This document shows, one piece after another, positions 1-5,253 of a stretch of DNA of 5,253 bases. Within the stretch, counting starts at the first letter, position 1. Every line of letters starts with the position of its first letter. A program made the position numbers and the translations under genes. The notes under the pieces were generated by a model. It did no database searches. It had not been told where the DNA came from and worked only from the letters and a program-made list of their open reading frames with translations. The DNA is taken from assembly GCA_027050975.1 (NCBI GenBank), contig JALUAR010000061.1, forward strand, positions 1 through 5,253, in the 5' to 3' direction. The stretch comes from Thermodesulfovibrio sp. (GTDB taxonomy: Bacteria > Nitrospirota > Thermodesulfovibrionia > Thermodesulfovibrionales > JdFR-85).

Positions 1-135
1 ACAAATCCAAGGCTATGCATTATCAACAATCCCGCCGAGAAGTTAAATGTGGTTGAGAAGGTTGAGTATGTGAGGTTTATTGTGCCAATGCAGGAGTGGA
101 AGGAGAAGGGAGAGTTTGAAGAGGTGCGGAAATGA
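1..135 (+). CDS. C-terminal end of a DUF3883-like protein (possible SNF2-type helicase), 5' truncated
   Basis: Frame 1 is open from the window edge to a TGA at 133-135 and gives 44 residues. The tail reads TNPRLCIINNPAEKLN followed by VEKVEYVRFIVPMQEW. A pattern of a conserved 'NPRL-x-I-x-NPA-x-x-L' followed by a basic/hydrophobic strand and a Trp is what I recall at the C-terminus of DUF3883 (NO VEIN C-terminal) domains. These are common on SNF2-type helicases next to DNA methylases in prokaryotic defence loci. The family call is from memory of the pattern, and the helicase part lies outside the window. The stop overlaps the next start as ATGA, so the two genes are probably co-transcribed and translationally coupled. 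It could instead be an unrelated protein that happens to share this short motif. Confidence 0.5.
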   Translation, partial: TNPRLCIINNPAEKLNVVEKVEYVRFIVPMQEWKEKGEFEEVRK

Positions 136-431
136 AGAAGATAACACTTAATGAAATAATAAGCACACTGAACTCGCTGAAGGATGTTATTAAAAAGGAG
201 TATAAGGCTGAGATTGTAGGAGTTTTTGGTTCCTATGTGAGGGGGGAGCAGAGGGAAACCAGCGATGTGGATGTGCTTGTCAGGTTCTTTGAAGGGGCTT
301 CTCTGTTCGACCTCGTTGGGCTGGGCGATTTTCTTGAGGAGAGGTTAGGTGTCAAGGTGGATGTCGTACCTATAGACACGATTAGAAAAGAAATAAAAGA
401 AGCCGTGCTGAAGGAGGCTGTCTATATTTGA
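132..431 (+). CDS. mntA: MntA-like nucleotidyltransferase antitoxin (MNT domain)
   Basis: A 99-residue minimal nucleotidyltransferase. The signature GSX10DXD is intact: G33-S34 then D45-V46-D47. A third acidic residue, D77, sits in the strand VKVDVVP, completing the usual metal-binding triad. Length and layout fit the COG1669 group. In characterised MntA-HepT pairs the antitoxin adds AMP groups to a Tyr of the HEPN toxin and so silences it. That activity is inferred here from the intact triad and from the toxin gene that follows. The ATG start has a good Shine-Dalgarno site (GAGGTG, 121-126) five bases upstream and overlaps the stop of the preceding gene as ATGA. Its own TGA overlaps the TTG start of the toxin gene. 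Antitoxin-before-toxin order ensures the antidote is translated first. The protein looks complete and cytoplasmic. Confidence 0.93.
   Translation: MKKITLNEIISTLNSLKDVIKKEYKAEIVGVFGSYVRGEQRETSDVDVLVRFFEGASLFDLVGLGDFLEERLGVKVDVVPIDTIRKEIKEAVLKEAVYI
413..417 (+). promoter_or_regulatory. Ribosome binding site for the TTG start of the HEPN toxin gene
   Basis: GGAGG lies inside the end of the antitoxin gene, ten bases before the TTG at 428. It supports the non-ATG start. The next in-frame ATG is codon 25, which would remove the conserved 'RDPKLYLRDIL' opening seen in HepT-family proteins. Confidence 0.6.
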
Positions 432-775
432 GAGACCCAAAGCTTTATTTGAGAGACATTCTTGATGCTGCGGAAGCTATAGAGAGTTTCGTGGAGGGGA
501 TGAATTATGAGGAGTTTGTGAACAACGATCTTGTAGCTAGTGCTGTAATCAGAAAGCTTGAAATTATAGGAGAAGCTGCCAAGAATGTACCAGAGGAGAT
601 AAAGCAGGAGTTCCCAAATATCCCCTGGAAGGAAATGTCTGGAATGAGGGATAGGTTAATTCATTTTTACTTCGGCATAAAGTATGATCTGGTGTGGCAG
701 ACCATCAAGGAAGATATACCGGAGCTGAAGAGTGCAATTGAAGAAATTCTGAGAGAACTGGAAGGAGAGGCATGA
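428..775 (+). CDS. hepT: HepT-like HEPN-domain RNase toxin (DUF86)
   Basis: A 115-residue, mostly helical HEPN protein of the DUF86/COG2361 type. The opening (RDPKLYLRDILDA, then the EGMNYEEF stretch near 23-30) and the 'IGEAAKNVP' segment near 47-54 are typical. The catalytic RX4HXY motif is complete: R74, H79, Y81 in RDRLIHFY. In this family R and H form the RNase site, and the Tyr is the residue AMPylated by the partner antitoxin. The toxin is therefore predicted to be active and controllable. The start is TTG within a TTGA overlap with the antitoxin stop, which should limit and couple its translation. The stop (773-775) is followed with no gap by the methylase ATG. Placing a toxin directly between the presumed helicase and the methylase suggests a shared transcript. 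Targets (mRNA or tRNA) cannot be read from sequence. Confidence 0.93.
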   Translation: MRDPKLYLRDILDAAEAIESFVEGMNYEEFVNNDLVASAVIRKLEIIGEAAKNVPEEIKQEFPNIPWKEMSGMRDRLIHFYFGIKYDLVWQTIKEDIPELKSAIEEILRELEGEA

Positions 776-785
776 ATGCATGAAT
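770..785 (+). repeat. Tandem duplication of 8 bases across the toxin stop / methylase start
   Basis: GCATGAAT occurs twice in direct succession (770-777 and 778-785). The toxin TGA lies in the first copy, and the methylase ATG (776) spans the boundary of the two copies. With a single copy the methylase frame would have no ATG here. Two copies of eight bases could be chance. Confidence 0.75.
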
Positions 786-3478
786 TCCCTATAAGGCGTT
801 GTCTGATTGAGGAAACCTTTCCTGTCAGAGAGGTTAGCGAAGAGTCGGCTAGAGAGAAGAACATCCGCCACGGGCACATTTCAACGCTGCACATCTGGTG
901 GGCTCGCCGCCCTTGGGCTTCTTCAAGAGCCACCGCCTACGCCGCCCTTATACCGGCTCCTGAGGATGTCGAGGAACTGGAGAGGAAGAGGAATTTTATT
1001 GCAGAACTATGCAAGTGGGAGAACTCCCTAAACCCAGCCTATATTGAGAAAGCCAGAAGGGATATTAGAGAAGCCCTAGGCTATTCTCCCCGTGTGCTTG
1101 ACCCCTTCGCCGGTGGCGGTGCAATCCCTCTGGAAGCTCTCCGCTTAGGATGCGAGACCTATGCTTCGGACTACAACCCCGTGGCTGTGCTCATCCTCAA
1201 GGCTGTTCTGGAGTATCCTCAAAAATTTGGAAGCTCCGGAAATAAGAAGTGGGGAGATTTAGCCGAGGGGAAGAATCCCCTACTGGAGGGTGTCAAAAAG
1301 TGGGGCGAATGGGTACTGGAGGAAGCCAGAAAGGAGATTGGCAGGTTTTACCCTGCTGAGGAGGACGGCTCTATTCCAGTGGGCTACATCTGGGCGAGAA
1401 CAATTCCCTGTCAGAACCCATCCTGCGGGGCAGAGATACCGCTGATGAGGCAATTCTGGCTGGCGAAGAAGAGCAACAAGAAGGTTGCCCTTTACCCCTA
1501 CGTTGAGGGCAAGGAGGTTAAGTTTAAGATTGTGGGGGACGGCTATGAGGAGTTTCCACAGGGCTTTAATCCCTCGAAGGGCACTGTTAAGAGAGCAATA
1601 GCCACCTGCCCGTTGTGCGACTCAAGCATAGATGCAAACACAACAAGAAGGTTATTCCAGGAGGGCAAGGCCGGGCAGCGCATGGTTGCGGTTGTGCTGC
1701 ACCACTCAAAGAAGAAGGGCAAGCACTACCGCACAGCCACGGAAAAGGATCTGGAAGCCTACAGGGAAGCGGAGGAGTACCTCCAGGAGAAGGCTGAGAG
1801 GCTCAGGGAGGAGTGGGGAATTGAACCCGTGCCGGATGAGCCAACACCTGAAGGTAAAGGCAGTGGTGCTGAGAGAGCTTTTTCCGTCAGAAATTACGGT
1901 TTGAACACATGGGGCGACCTCTTCAACTCCCGCCAGAAGCTGGCTCTAATCACCTTTGTGGAGAAGGTCAGAGCGGCTTATAATAGGATGATTGAGGCGG
2001 GGTGTGAGGAGGAGTTTGCAAAGGCTGTGGTTACGTATTTGGGGTTGTTAATTGACAAGATCGCATCATCCTCGAATACTATAGCGAGATGGCAGCCAAA
2101 TGGAGAAAAAATAGCAGATGTATTTTCAAGACAAGCCTTACCTATGGTGTGGGATTTTCCAGAAGTAAATATTATAAAAGGAGCTTCGAGGAGTTTTAAT
2201 GAGATGTTTGGCGATATTCTAAGATATCTTAGTTCAACTGACTCCCTTAATCTAACATGTGAAACAAACGCCTTTCAGTCTTCAGCCACCGAACTTCCCC
2301 TCCCAGAAAACCACTTTGATGCCGTCTTTACAGACCCGCCTTATTACGACAACGTCCCATACTCCTACCTTTCAGATTTCTTTTACGTCTGGCTAAAGAG
2401 AGCACTGGGAGATCTGTATCCTGAGCTGTTCTCAACGCCTTTAACTCCAAAATCAAAGGAGATAGTGGCATACTCTCACCAAGGAGGATTTGAATCAGGC
2501 AAAAAATACTTTGAAGAGATGCTCAAAAAATCATTTCAGGAGATTTACAGGATTTTAAAACCAAACGGCGTGGCTGTAATAGTTTATGCATACAAAACCA
2601 CTGAGGGCTGGGAGGTGCTGATAAATTCCCTGCTTGATTCTGGGCTGGTGATAACCGCCGCCTGGCCTATAAACACCGAAATGCGGGCAAGGCTAAGAGC
2701 TAAGGAGTCAGCAGCTTTAGCCTCTTCCATCTACATCGTCGCCCGCAAAATGAAAAGGCAGCCCACAGGCTGGTACAACGAAGTAAAAGAGGAGATTAAA
2801 AAGCATCTGCACGAAAAGCTGGAGAGGCTCTGGAAGGAGGGAATAAGTGGAGCGGACTTCTTCATCTCAGCCATAGGCTCTGCCATAGAGGTCTTCGGCA
2901 AATACGAGAAAATCATGGACTACGAGGGCAACATTATAAGAGCGGATAAGCTCCTTGAATACATAAGGCAGATAGTAACCGACTACGCTGTAAAGCAGAT
3001 TCTGCACAATGGAATAGCAGGAGAGCTTTCTCCTCTCTCCAGATTCTACCTCCTCTACCGCTGGAGCTATCAGAATGCAAAGATTCACTTCGATGAAGCG
3101 AGGAAGCTTGCCCAGAGTGTGGGCGTTGATTTAGAAAAGGAGTGGAACAAGGGCTTTATAGTCAAGCAGAAAGAGTACATCTACCTACTGGGTCCGCATG
3201 AGCGCACTCTGGAAGAGCTTGAAGATGCAAAGGAGCTTGTGGATGTGCTCCACAAAGTACTCCTTTTGTGGGAGAAGGGCAAGAGGGAGGAGATGATGGA
3301 AGTCCTCAAAGATGCTGGAATGCTAAAGGACAGCTTTTTCAGATTTGCGCAGGCTGTCAGCGAGTGTCTGCCCAACGAAAGCAAAGAGAAGAAGCTGCTG
3401 GATGGTTTTCTCACAGGGAAGGAGAGGATATTCAGCGAGGCTAAGGCTAAGGGAGCGACGCTTCTGGATTTTGTTTAG
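776..3478 (+). CDS. DUF1156 adenine-specific DNA methyltransferase with Zn-ribbon (COG1743)
   Basis: A 900-residue predicted N6-adenine DNA methyltransferase. The N-terminal DUF1156 block is intact ('FPVREVSEESAREK', then 'RHGHISTLHIWWARRP' at 31-46). SAM-binding motif I is VLDPFAGGG (107-115), with an acidic motif II at D132. Catalytic motif IV is DPPY at 520-523. Two Cys pairs, C212/C217 (CX4C) and C278/C281 (CX2C), fit a zinc ribbon in the long insert between motifs I and IV. Motif I before motif IV with a large insert resembles an alpha-type order, so the insert may carry target recognition. Residues 440-465 include 'RQALPMVWDF', a conserved stretch of this family. The C-terminal part (about 660-900) is the helical extension seen in long archaeal members. 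The start is supported by AAGGAGAGG (762-770) five bases upstream. It follows the toxin gene with no gap. Such methylases commonly sit with helicases or ATPases in defence loci. Methylation here could mark self DNA. The target site is unknown. Confidence 0.93.
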   Translation: MHEFPIRRCLIEETFPVREVSEESAREKNIRHGHISTLHIWWARRPWASSRATAYAALIPAPEDVEELERKRNFIAELCKWENSLNPAYIEKARRDIREALGYSPRVLDPFAGGGAIPLEALRLGCETYASDYNPVAVLILKAVLEYPQKFGSSGNKKWGDLAEGKNPLLEGVKKWGEWVLEEARKEIGRFYPAEEDGSIPVGYIWARTIPCQNPSCGAEIPLMRQFWLAKKSNKKVALYPYVEGKEVKFKIVGDGYEEFPQGFNPSKGTVKRAIATCPLCDSSIDANTTRRLFQEGKAGQRMVAVVLHHSKKKGKHYRTATEKDLEAYREAEEYLQEKAERLREEWGIEPVPDEPTPEGKGSGAERAFSVRNYGLNTWGDLFNSRQKLALITFVEKVRAAYNRMIEAGCEEEFAKAVVTYLGLLIDKIASSSNTIARWQPNGEKIADVFSRQALPMVWDFPEVNIIKGASRSFNEMFGDILRYLSSTDSLNLTCETNAFQSSATELPLPENHFDAVFTDPPYYDNVPYSYLSDFFYVWLKRALGDLYPELFSTPLTPKSKEIVAYSHQGGFESGKKYFEEMLKKSFQEIYRILKPNGVAVIVYAYKTTEGWEVLINSLLDSGLVITAAWPINTEMRARLRAKESAALASSIYIVARKMKRQPTGWYNEVKEEIKKHLHEKLERLWKEGISGADFFISAIGSAIEVFGKYEKIMDYEGNIIRADKLLEYIRQIVTDYAVKQILHNGIAGELSPLSRFYLLYRWSYQNAKIHFDEARKLAQSVGVDLEKEWNKGFIVKQKEYIYLLGPHERTLEELEDAKELVDVLHKVLLLWEKGKREEMMEVLKDAGMLKDSFFRFAQAVSECLPNESKEKKLLDGFLTGKERIFSEAKAKGATLLDFV

Positions 3479-3492
3479 TTTTCACATTTATT
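3468..3492 (+). terminator. Possible T-rich archaeal terminator after the methylase operon
   Basis: Several T runs (ATTTTG, GTTTAG, GTTTTC, CATTTATT) span the methylase stop. Archaeal termination often uses oligo-T tracts without a hairpin. The runs are short, so the call is weak. It fits the gap and the separate promoter that follows. Confidence 0.3.
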
Positions 3493-3493
3493 C

Positions 3494-3519
3494 GTATAGA
3501 GAGTTTAAAACTTTTATAC
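3494..3519. repeat. 26-base imperfect dyad covering the box A region (possible operator)
   Basis: GTATA (3494-3498) and TATAC (3515-3519) are inverted arms, and the exact centre is the palindrome TTTAAA (3504-3509). The dyad contains the box A-like element, so a dimeric regulator bound there would block TBP. AT-rich DNA gives such dyads by chance fairly easily. Confidence 0.4.
3505..3518 (+). promoter_or_regulatory. Archaeal promoter: BRE/box A-like element for the HD gene
   Basis: An A-rich BRE-like stretch (TTAAAAC) leads into CTTTTATA (3511-3518), a good match to an archaeal TATA box. Usual spacing would put the transcript start near 3537-3542. That gives an unusually long leader of about 120 bases for a start at 3659, or a leaderless start at the ATG at 3537. 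It is the only clear promoter in a gap after the tightly packed operon. Confidence 0.55.
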
Positions 3520-3536
3520 CTTAAAAATCGATTATA

Positions 3537-3599
3537 ATGGGATATTGCATAACAAAACATGGCCAACATGAATTAAGAACAGCATTGTTGGTGAGATGA
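3537..3599 (+). CDS. Possible 20-codon leader ORF upstream of the HD gene
   Basis: An ATG at 3537 opens a 20-codon frame that contains CITKHGQHEL and ends in LLVR, with a TGA at 3597-3599. The ATG lies 26 bases from the first base of the box A, as expected for leaderless translation. The TGA overlaps an ATG at 3596 as ATGA, which opens the longer version of the HD frame. I recognise no family, and a frame this short in AT-rich DNA may be chance. A peptide of only five codons (ATG at 3559) is nested in another frame. Confidence 0.2.
   Translation: MGYCITKHGQHELRTALLVR
3563..3591 (+). repeat. Weak leader hairpin overlapping a GGTGAG site
   Basis: CCAACA (3563-3568) and TGTTGG (3586-3591) are perfect inverted repeats with a 17-base loop, extendable by one G:U pair. 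The right arm covers the first bases of the GGTGAG at 3590-3595, just before the ATG at 3596. Six base pairs with a long loop is marginal at thermophilic temperatures. Confidence 0.25.
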
Positions 3600-3649
3600 T
3601 TACACATGGCTATTATTTGATTATCATGTTAAAATCTTTAGTATATGCT

Positions 3650-3655
3650 GGTGAG
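3650..3655 (+). promoter_or_regulatory. Ribosome binding site that favours the start at 3659
   Basis: GGTGAG matches the archaeal anti-Shine-Dalgarno complement (GGAGGTGA) and stands three bases before the ATG at 3659. The alternative ATG at 3596 also has GGTGAG (3590-3595), but directly abutting the start codon, which is too close for normal initiation. Confidence 0.55.
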
Positions 3656-3658
3656 AAT

Positions 3659-5137
3659 ATGGCAGATTTAGAAACTTTCGTGGGCGATAAAACTAAAGAT
3701 AGGTCTAACGAAATACTTTCATACGAAGAAAAGGAAAAGATTGCCGAAAAATTATTGAAAAAACACGATCTTATCCGTGATCCGGTTTTTGGCGATATTT
3801 GGTTGACTTTACTAGAAAGAAAGATTATAGATACCCCTACCTTTTTAAGACTCAGAGGAATATTACAACTGGGACCAACACATTTAGTGTATCCTGGAGC
3901 CACTCATAATAGATTCTTGCACTCATTAGGAGTTCTATACAATGCAGATAAAATTGTTAAAACATGTAATAAAAATGCAGATGTTTTTTCAGAGATATAT
4001 GATGAAAATATCACTAACAAAATGAAGATAAGTAAGTATGAGCACTTACTTATTAGGTTGCTTGCTCTTCTTCACGATCTTGCTCATGTACCGTTCTCTC
4101 ATACTCTTAGCAAAGAAGGGAATATAATGCCGGATGAATGGCAGGATAAAAAAGAAAGAAGTCCGGGAATATTATTATCGAGTGGTGATCCAGCTATAAT
4201 TGATAAAATAATAGAAGTTTGCAAAATACTGATAGATGATGAGGAAAAAGCAGAAGATTTTGCCATTTGTTTAATTGAAGACTTGATAAATTATTTACCT
4301 CCACCTAAGGGAGAAGACGACCCAAATCATTTTATTTACGATATAGTTGGAAATACCGTTTGTGCTGACTTACTAGATTACGTGGTAAGAGATATGTATT
4401 ATAGTGGGCTTACAGAAAGAGTTGGTGATAGATTCCAAAATTATTTTGTTATCCTACCTATTAAAAAAGTAGAAGATAGGATAGATGAGTACGAGATATC
4501 CTCGTATGGTACGAGAAGATTGGTTATTGTTGGATATAGAGTTGAAATAGATATGGAATCCGGCAAAGGTAAAGCAAAAGAAAAACAAGGAGTGATTTCT
4601 GAGGTTGTGGATCTTTTAAGAAAAAGATACACTTTAGCTGAGAAAGTGTATTTCCATCGCACTAAGATGAAACTCTCATCTATTTTAATATCTGCTGTTG
4701 GTTCTGCTATTAGAGCAGGAATATTTAAAAAAATAGATTTGACAAAAATTAATGATGAAAAGTTTATTAATGAATTAAAATCAAAAACTGAAAATTATAA
4801 GTCAAAAAATGATGTTGAAAAATATTATATAGATAGGGTAAAAAGATTTATAGAATCTTACGAAAAAAGGATAATATATAAACCATGTTATGTGCTGAAG
4901 TATAAAAAAGATGAAGATAGTATAGAATCAAGAAAATTTAGAGAAAATATAATTGAAAAATATCGTAATTGGAAAGAACGTATAAAGCTCGAGGAAGAGA
5001 TAGAAGGTTGGCTTGGTCTTGAGCCTGGGAGTATTTCCATATATTGCCCAGAAGAAAAAATGAATGCGAAAATATATGAGGTTTTAATACATGAGGGTCC
5101 TCATGGACCTGTGAAAAAATTAATAGACTCGTATTAG
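3659..5137 (+). CDS. HD-domain phosphohydrolase, SAMHD1/dGTPase-like (COG1078)
   Basis: 492 residues from ATG 3659 (513 if read from 3596; the added 21 residues are hydrophobic and not expected in the family). After a charged N-terminal extension of about 35 residues, the COG1078 pattern starts: 'IRDPVFGDI' (39-47), then DTPTFLRLRGILQLG (58-72) and VYPGATHNRFLHSLGV. The HD metal ligands are present: H88 (FLHS), H139-D140 (LLHDLAHVPFSH) and D237 (VCADLLDYVVRDMYYSGL). Later family marks include 'RYTLAEKVYFHRTK' (about 323-336) and 'IYCPEEKMNAK' near 462-472. Relatives hydrolyse dNTPs to the nucleoside plus triphosphate, or other nucleotides, and some starve phages of dNTPs. The substrate here is not determined. 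The protein ends about 20 residues after the 'YCP..KM..K' strand, shorter than I expect, so the C-terminus may be trimmed. The gene is strongly AT-rich with A/T-ending codons (9 of 60 G+C at 4741-4800 against 30 of 60 at 3361-3420), which suggests separate acquisition. It has its own promoter region. Confidence 0.88.
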   Translation: MADLETFVGDKTKDRSNEILSYEEKEKIAEKLLKKHDLIRDPVFGDIWLTLLERKIIDTPTFLRLRGILQLGPTHLVYPGATHNRFLHSLGVLYNADKIVKTCNKNADVFSEIYDENITNKMKISKYEHLLIRLLALLHDLAHVPFSHTLSKEGNIMPDEWQDKKERSPGILLSSGDPAIIDKIIEVCKILIDDEEKAEDFAICLIEDLINYLPPPKGEDDPNHFIYDIVGNTVCADLLDYVVRDMYYSGLTERVGDRFQNYFVILPIKKVEDRIDEYEISSYGTRRLVIVGYRVEIDMESGKGKAKEKQGVISEVVDLLRKRYTLAEKVYFHRTKMKLSSILISAVGSAIRAGIFKKIDLTKINDEKFINELKSKTENYKSKNDVEKYYIDRVKRFIESYEKRIIYKPCYVLKYKKDEDSIESRKFRENIIEKYRNWKERIKLEEEIEGWLGLEPGSISIYCPEEKMNAKIYEVLIHEGPHGPVKKLIDSY

Positions 5138-5151
5138 ACGGTATATAAATC

Positions 5152-5253
5152 TCACCCGATTCCCATTCCTATCCCTCCAGCTCTCAAGAACTCGGCAACA
5201 AGGAATTTCAATCCCTTTTGCGTTGCCAGGAAGATTACGTGTATCATGGCGAT
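5152..5253 (-). CDS. C-terminal end of an unidentified convergent gene, 5' truncated
   Basis: The minus strand is open from the window edge to a TGA at 5152-5154, giving 33 residues. They include IHVIFLATQKGLKFLVAEFL followed by a Gly-rich tail (RAGGIGMGIG). The mix of hydrophobic and Lys/Glu residues looks protein-like, and the G+C level returns to that of the upstream operon rather than that of the HD gene. Convergent genes 14 bases apart are normal in compact archaeal genomes. The plus-strand frames are also open here, so coding is not certain. I do not recognise the family. Confidence 0.4.
   Translation of the reverse strand: MAMIHVIFLATQKGLKFLVAEFLRAGGIGMGIG

Noticed and set aside
656..933. 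Open minus-strand frames over the hepT/methylase junction
   Set aside because: They lie antisense to two well-supported genes, have no recognisable motifs and no promoter, and look like shadows of the sense coding frame.
1615..1904. Alternative plus-strand frames inside the methylase gene
   Set aside because: They are low-complexity, Arg/Gly/Ser-rich translations of a conserved Zn-ribbon region in the wrong frame.
3596..3658. ATG at 3596 as the main start of the HD protein
   Set aside because: Its GGTGAG abuts the ATG with no spacer and the added 21 residues are hydrophobic and atypical. The ATG at 3659 has a spaced GGTGAG. It is kept only as an alternative.
5142..5149. TATATAAA after the HD stop as a promoter
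   Set aside because: It resembles box A, but no plus-strand gene with a start and ribosome site follows before the window ends. The adjacent DNA reads better as the end of a minus-strand gene.
1..5253. CRISPR array, tRNA, rRNA, insertion sequence or terminal inverted repeats
   Set aside because: I saw no regularly spaced repeats, no tRNA-like cloverleaf, no transposase motifs and no matching inverted ends in the gaps.

Overview
The window looks archaeal, most plausibly a euryarchaeon of the Archaeoglobus/Ferroglobus type. This rests on three things: Shine-Dalgarno sites of the GGAGG/GGTGA type, an archaeal box A-like promoter in the only real intergenic gap, and tightly overlapping genes with Lys/Glu-rich products. 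The genus is inferred, not shown. The content is that of a defence island: toxin-antitoxin, DNA methyltransferase and HD phosphohydrolase genes.

Bases 1-3478 form one plus-strand gene string with almost no gaps. It starts with the last 44 codons of a gene whose tail resembles the C-terminus of DUF3883 (NO VEIN-type) proteins, often found on SNF2-type helicases. Its stop overlaps the start of a MntA-like nucleotidyltransferase antitoxin (132-431). That gene overlaps a HepT-like HEPN RNase toxin (428-775, TTG start). The toxin's stop directly abuts a 900-residue DUF1156/COG1743 adenine-specific DNA methyltransferase with a Zn-ribbon (776-3478). The junctions suggest a single transcript, with the toxin-antitoxin pair placed between the presumed helicase and the methylase.

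Bases 3479-3658 are the only sizeable gap. They hold a T-rich possible terminator, a dyad over a box A-like element, a possible 20-codon leader ORF and two candidate start sites for the next gene. The next gene (preferred start 3659, stop 5137) encodes a SAMHD1/dGTPase-like HD phosphohydrolase. It is much more AT-rich than the genes upstream, so it is probably a separate transcription unit of different origin.

The last 100 bases probably carry the C-terminal end of a convergent minus-strand gene of unknown function.

A working model (inference): the helicase/methylase pair belongs to a self/non-self marking system, MntA-HepT is an embedded abortive or addiction module, and the HD enzyme is a nucleotide-depleting or regulatory accessory. 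No restriction nuclease is visible within the window.
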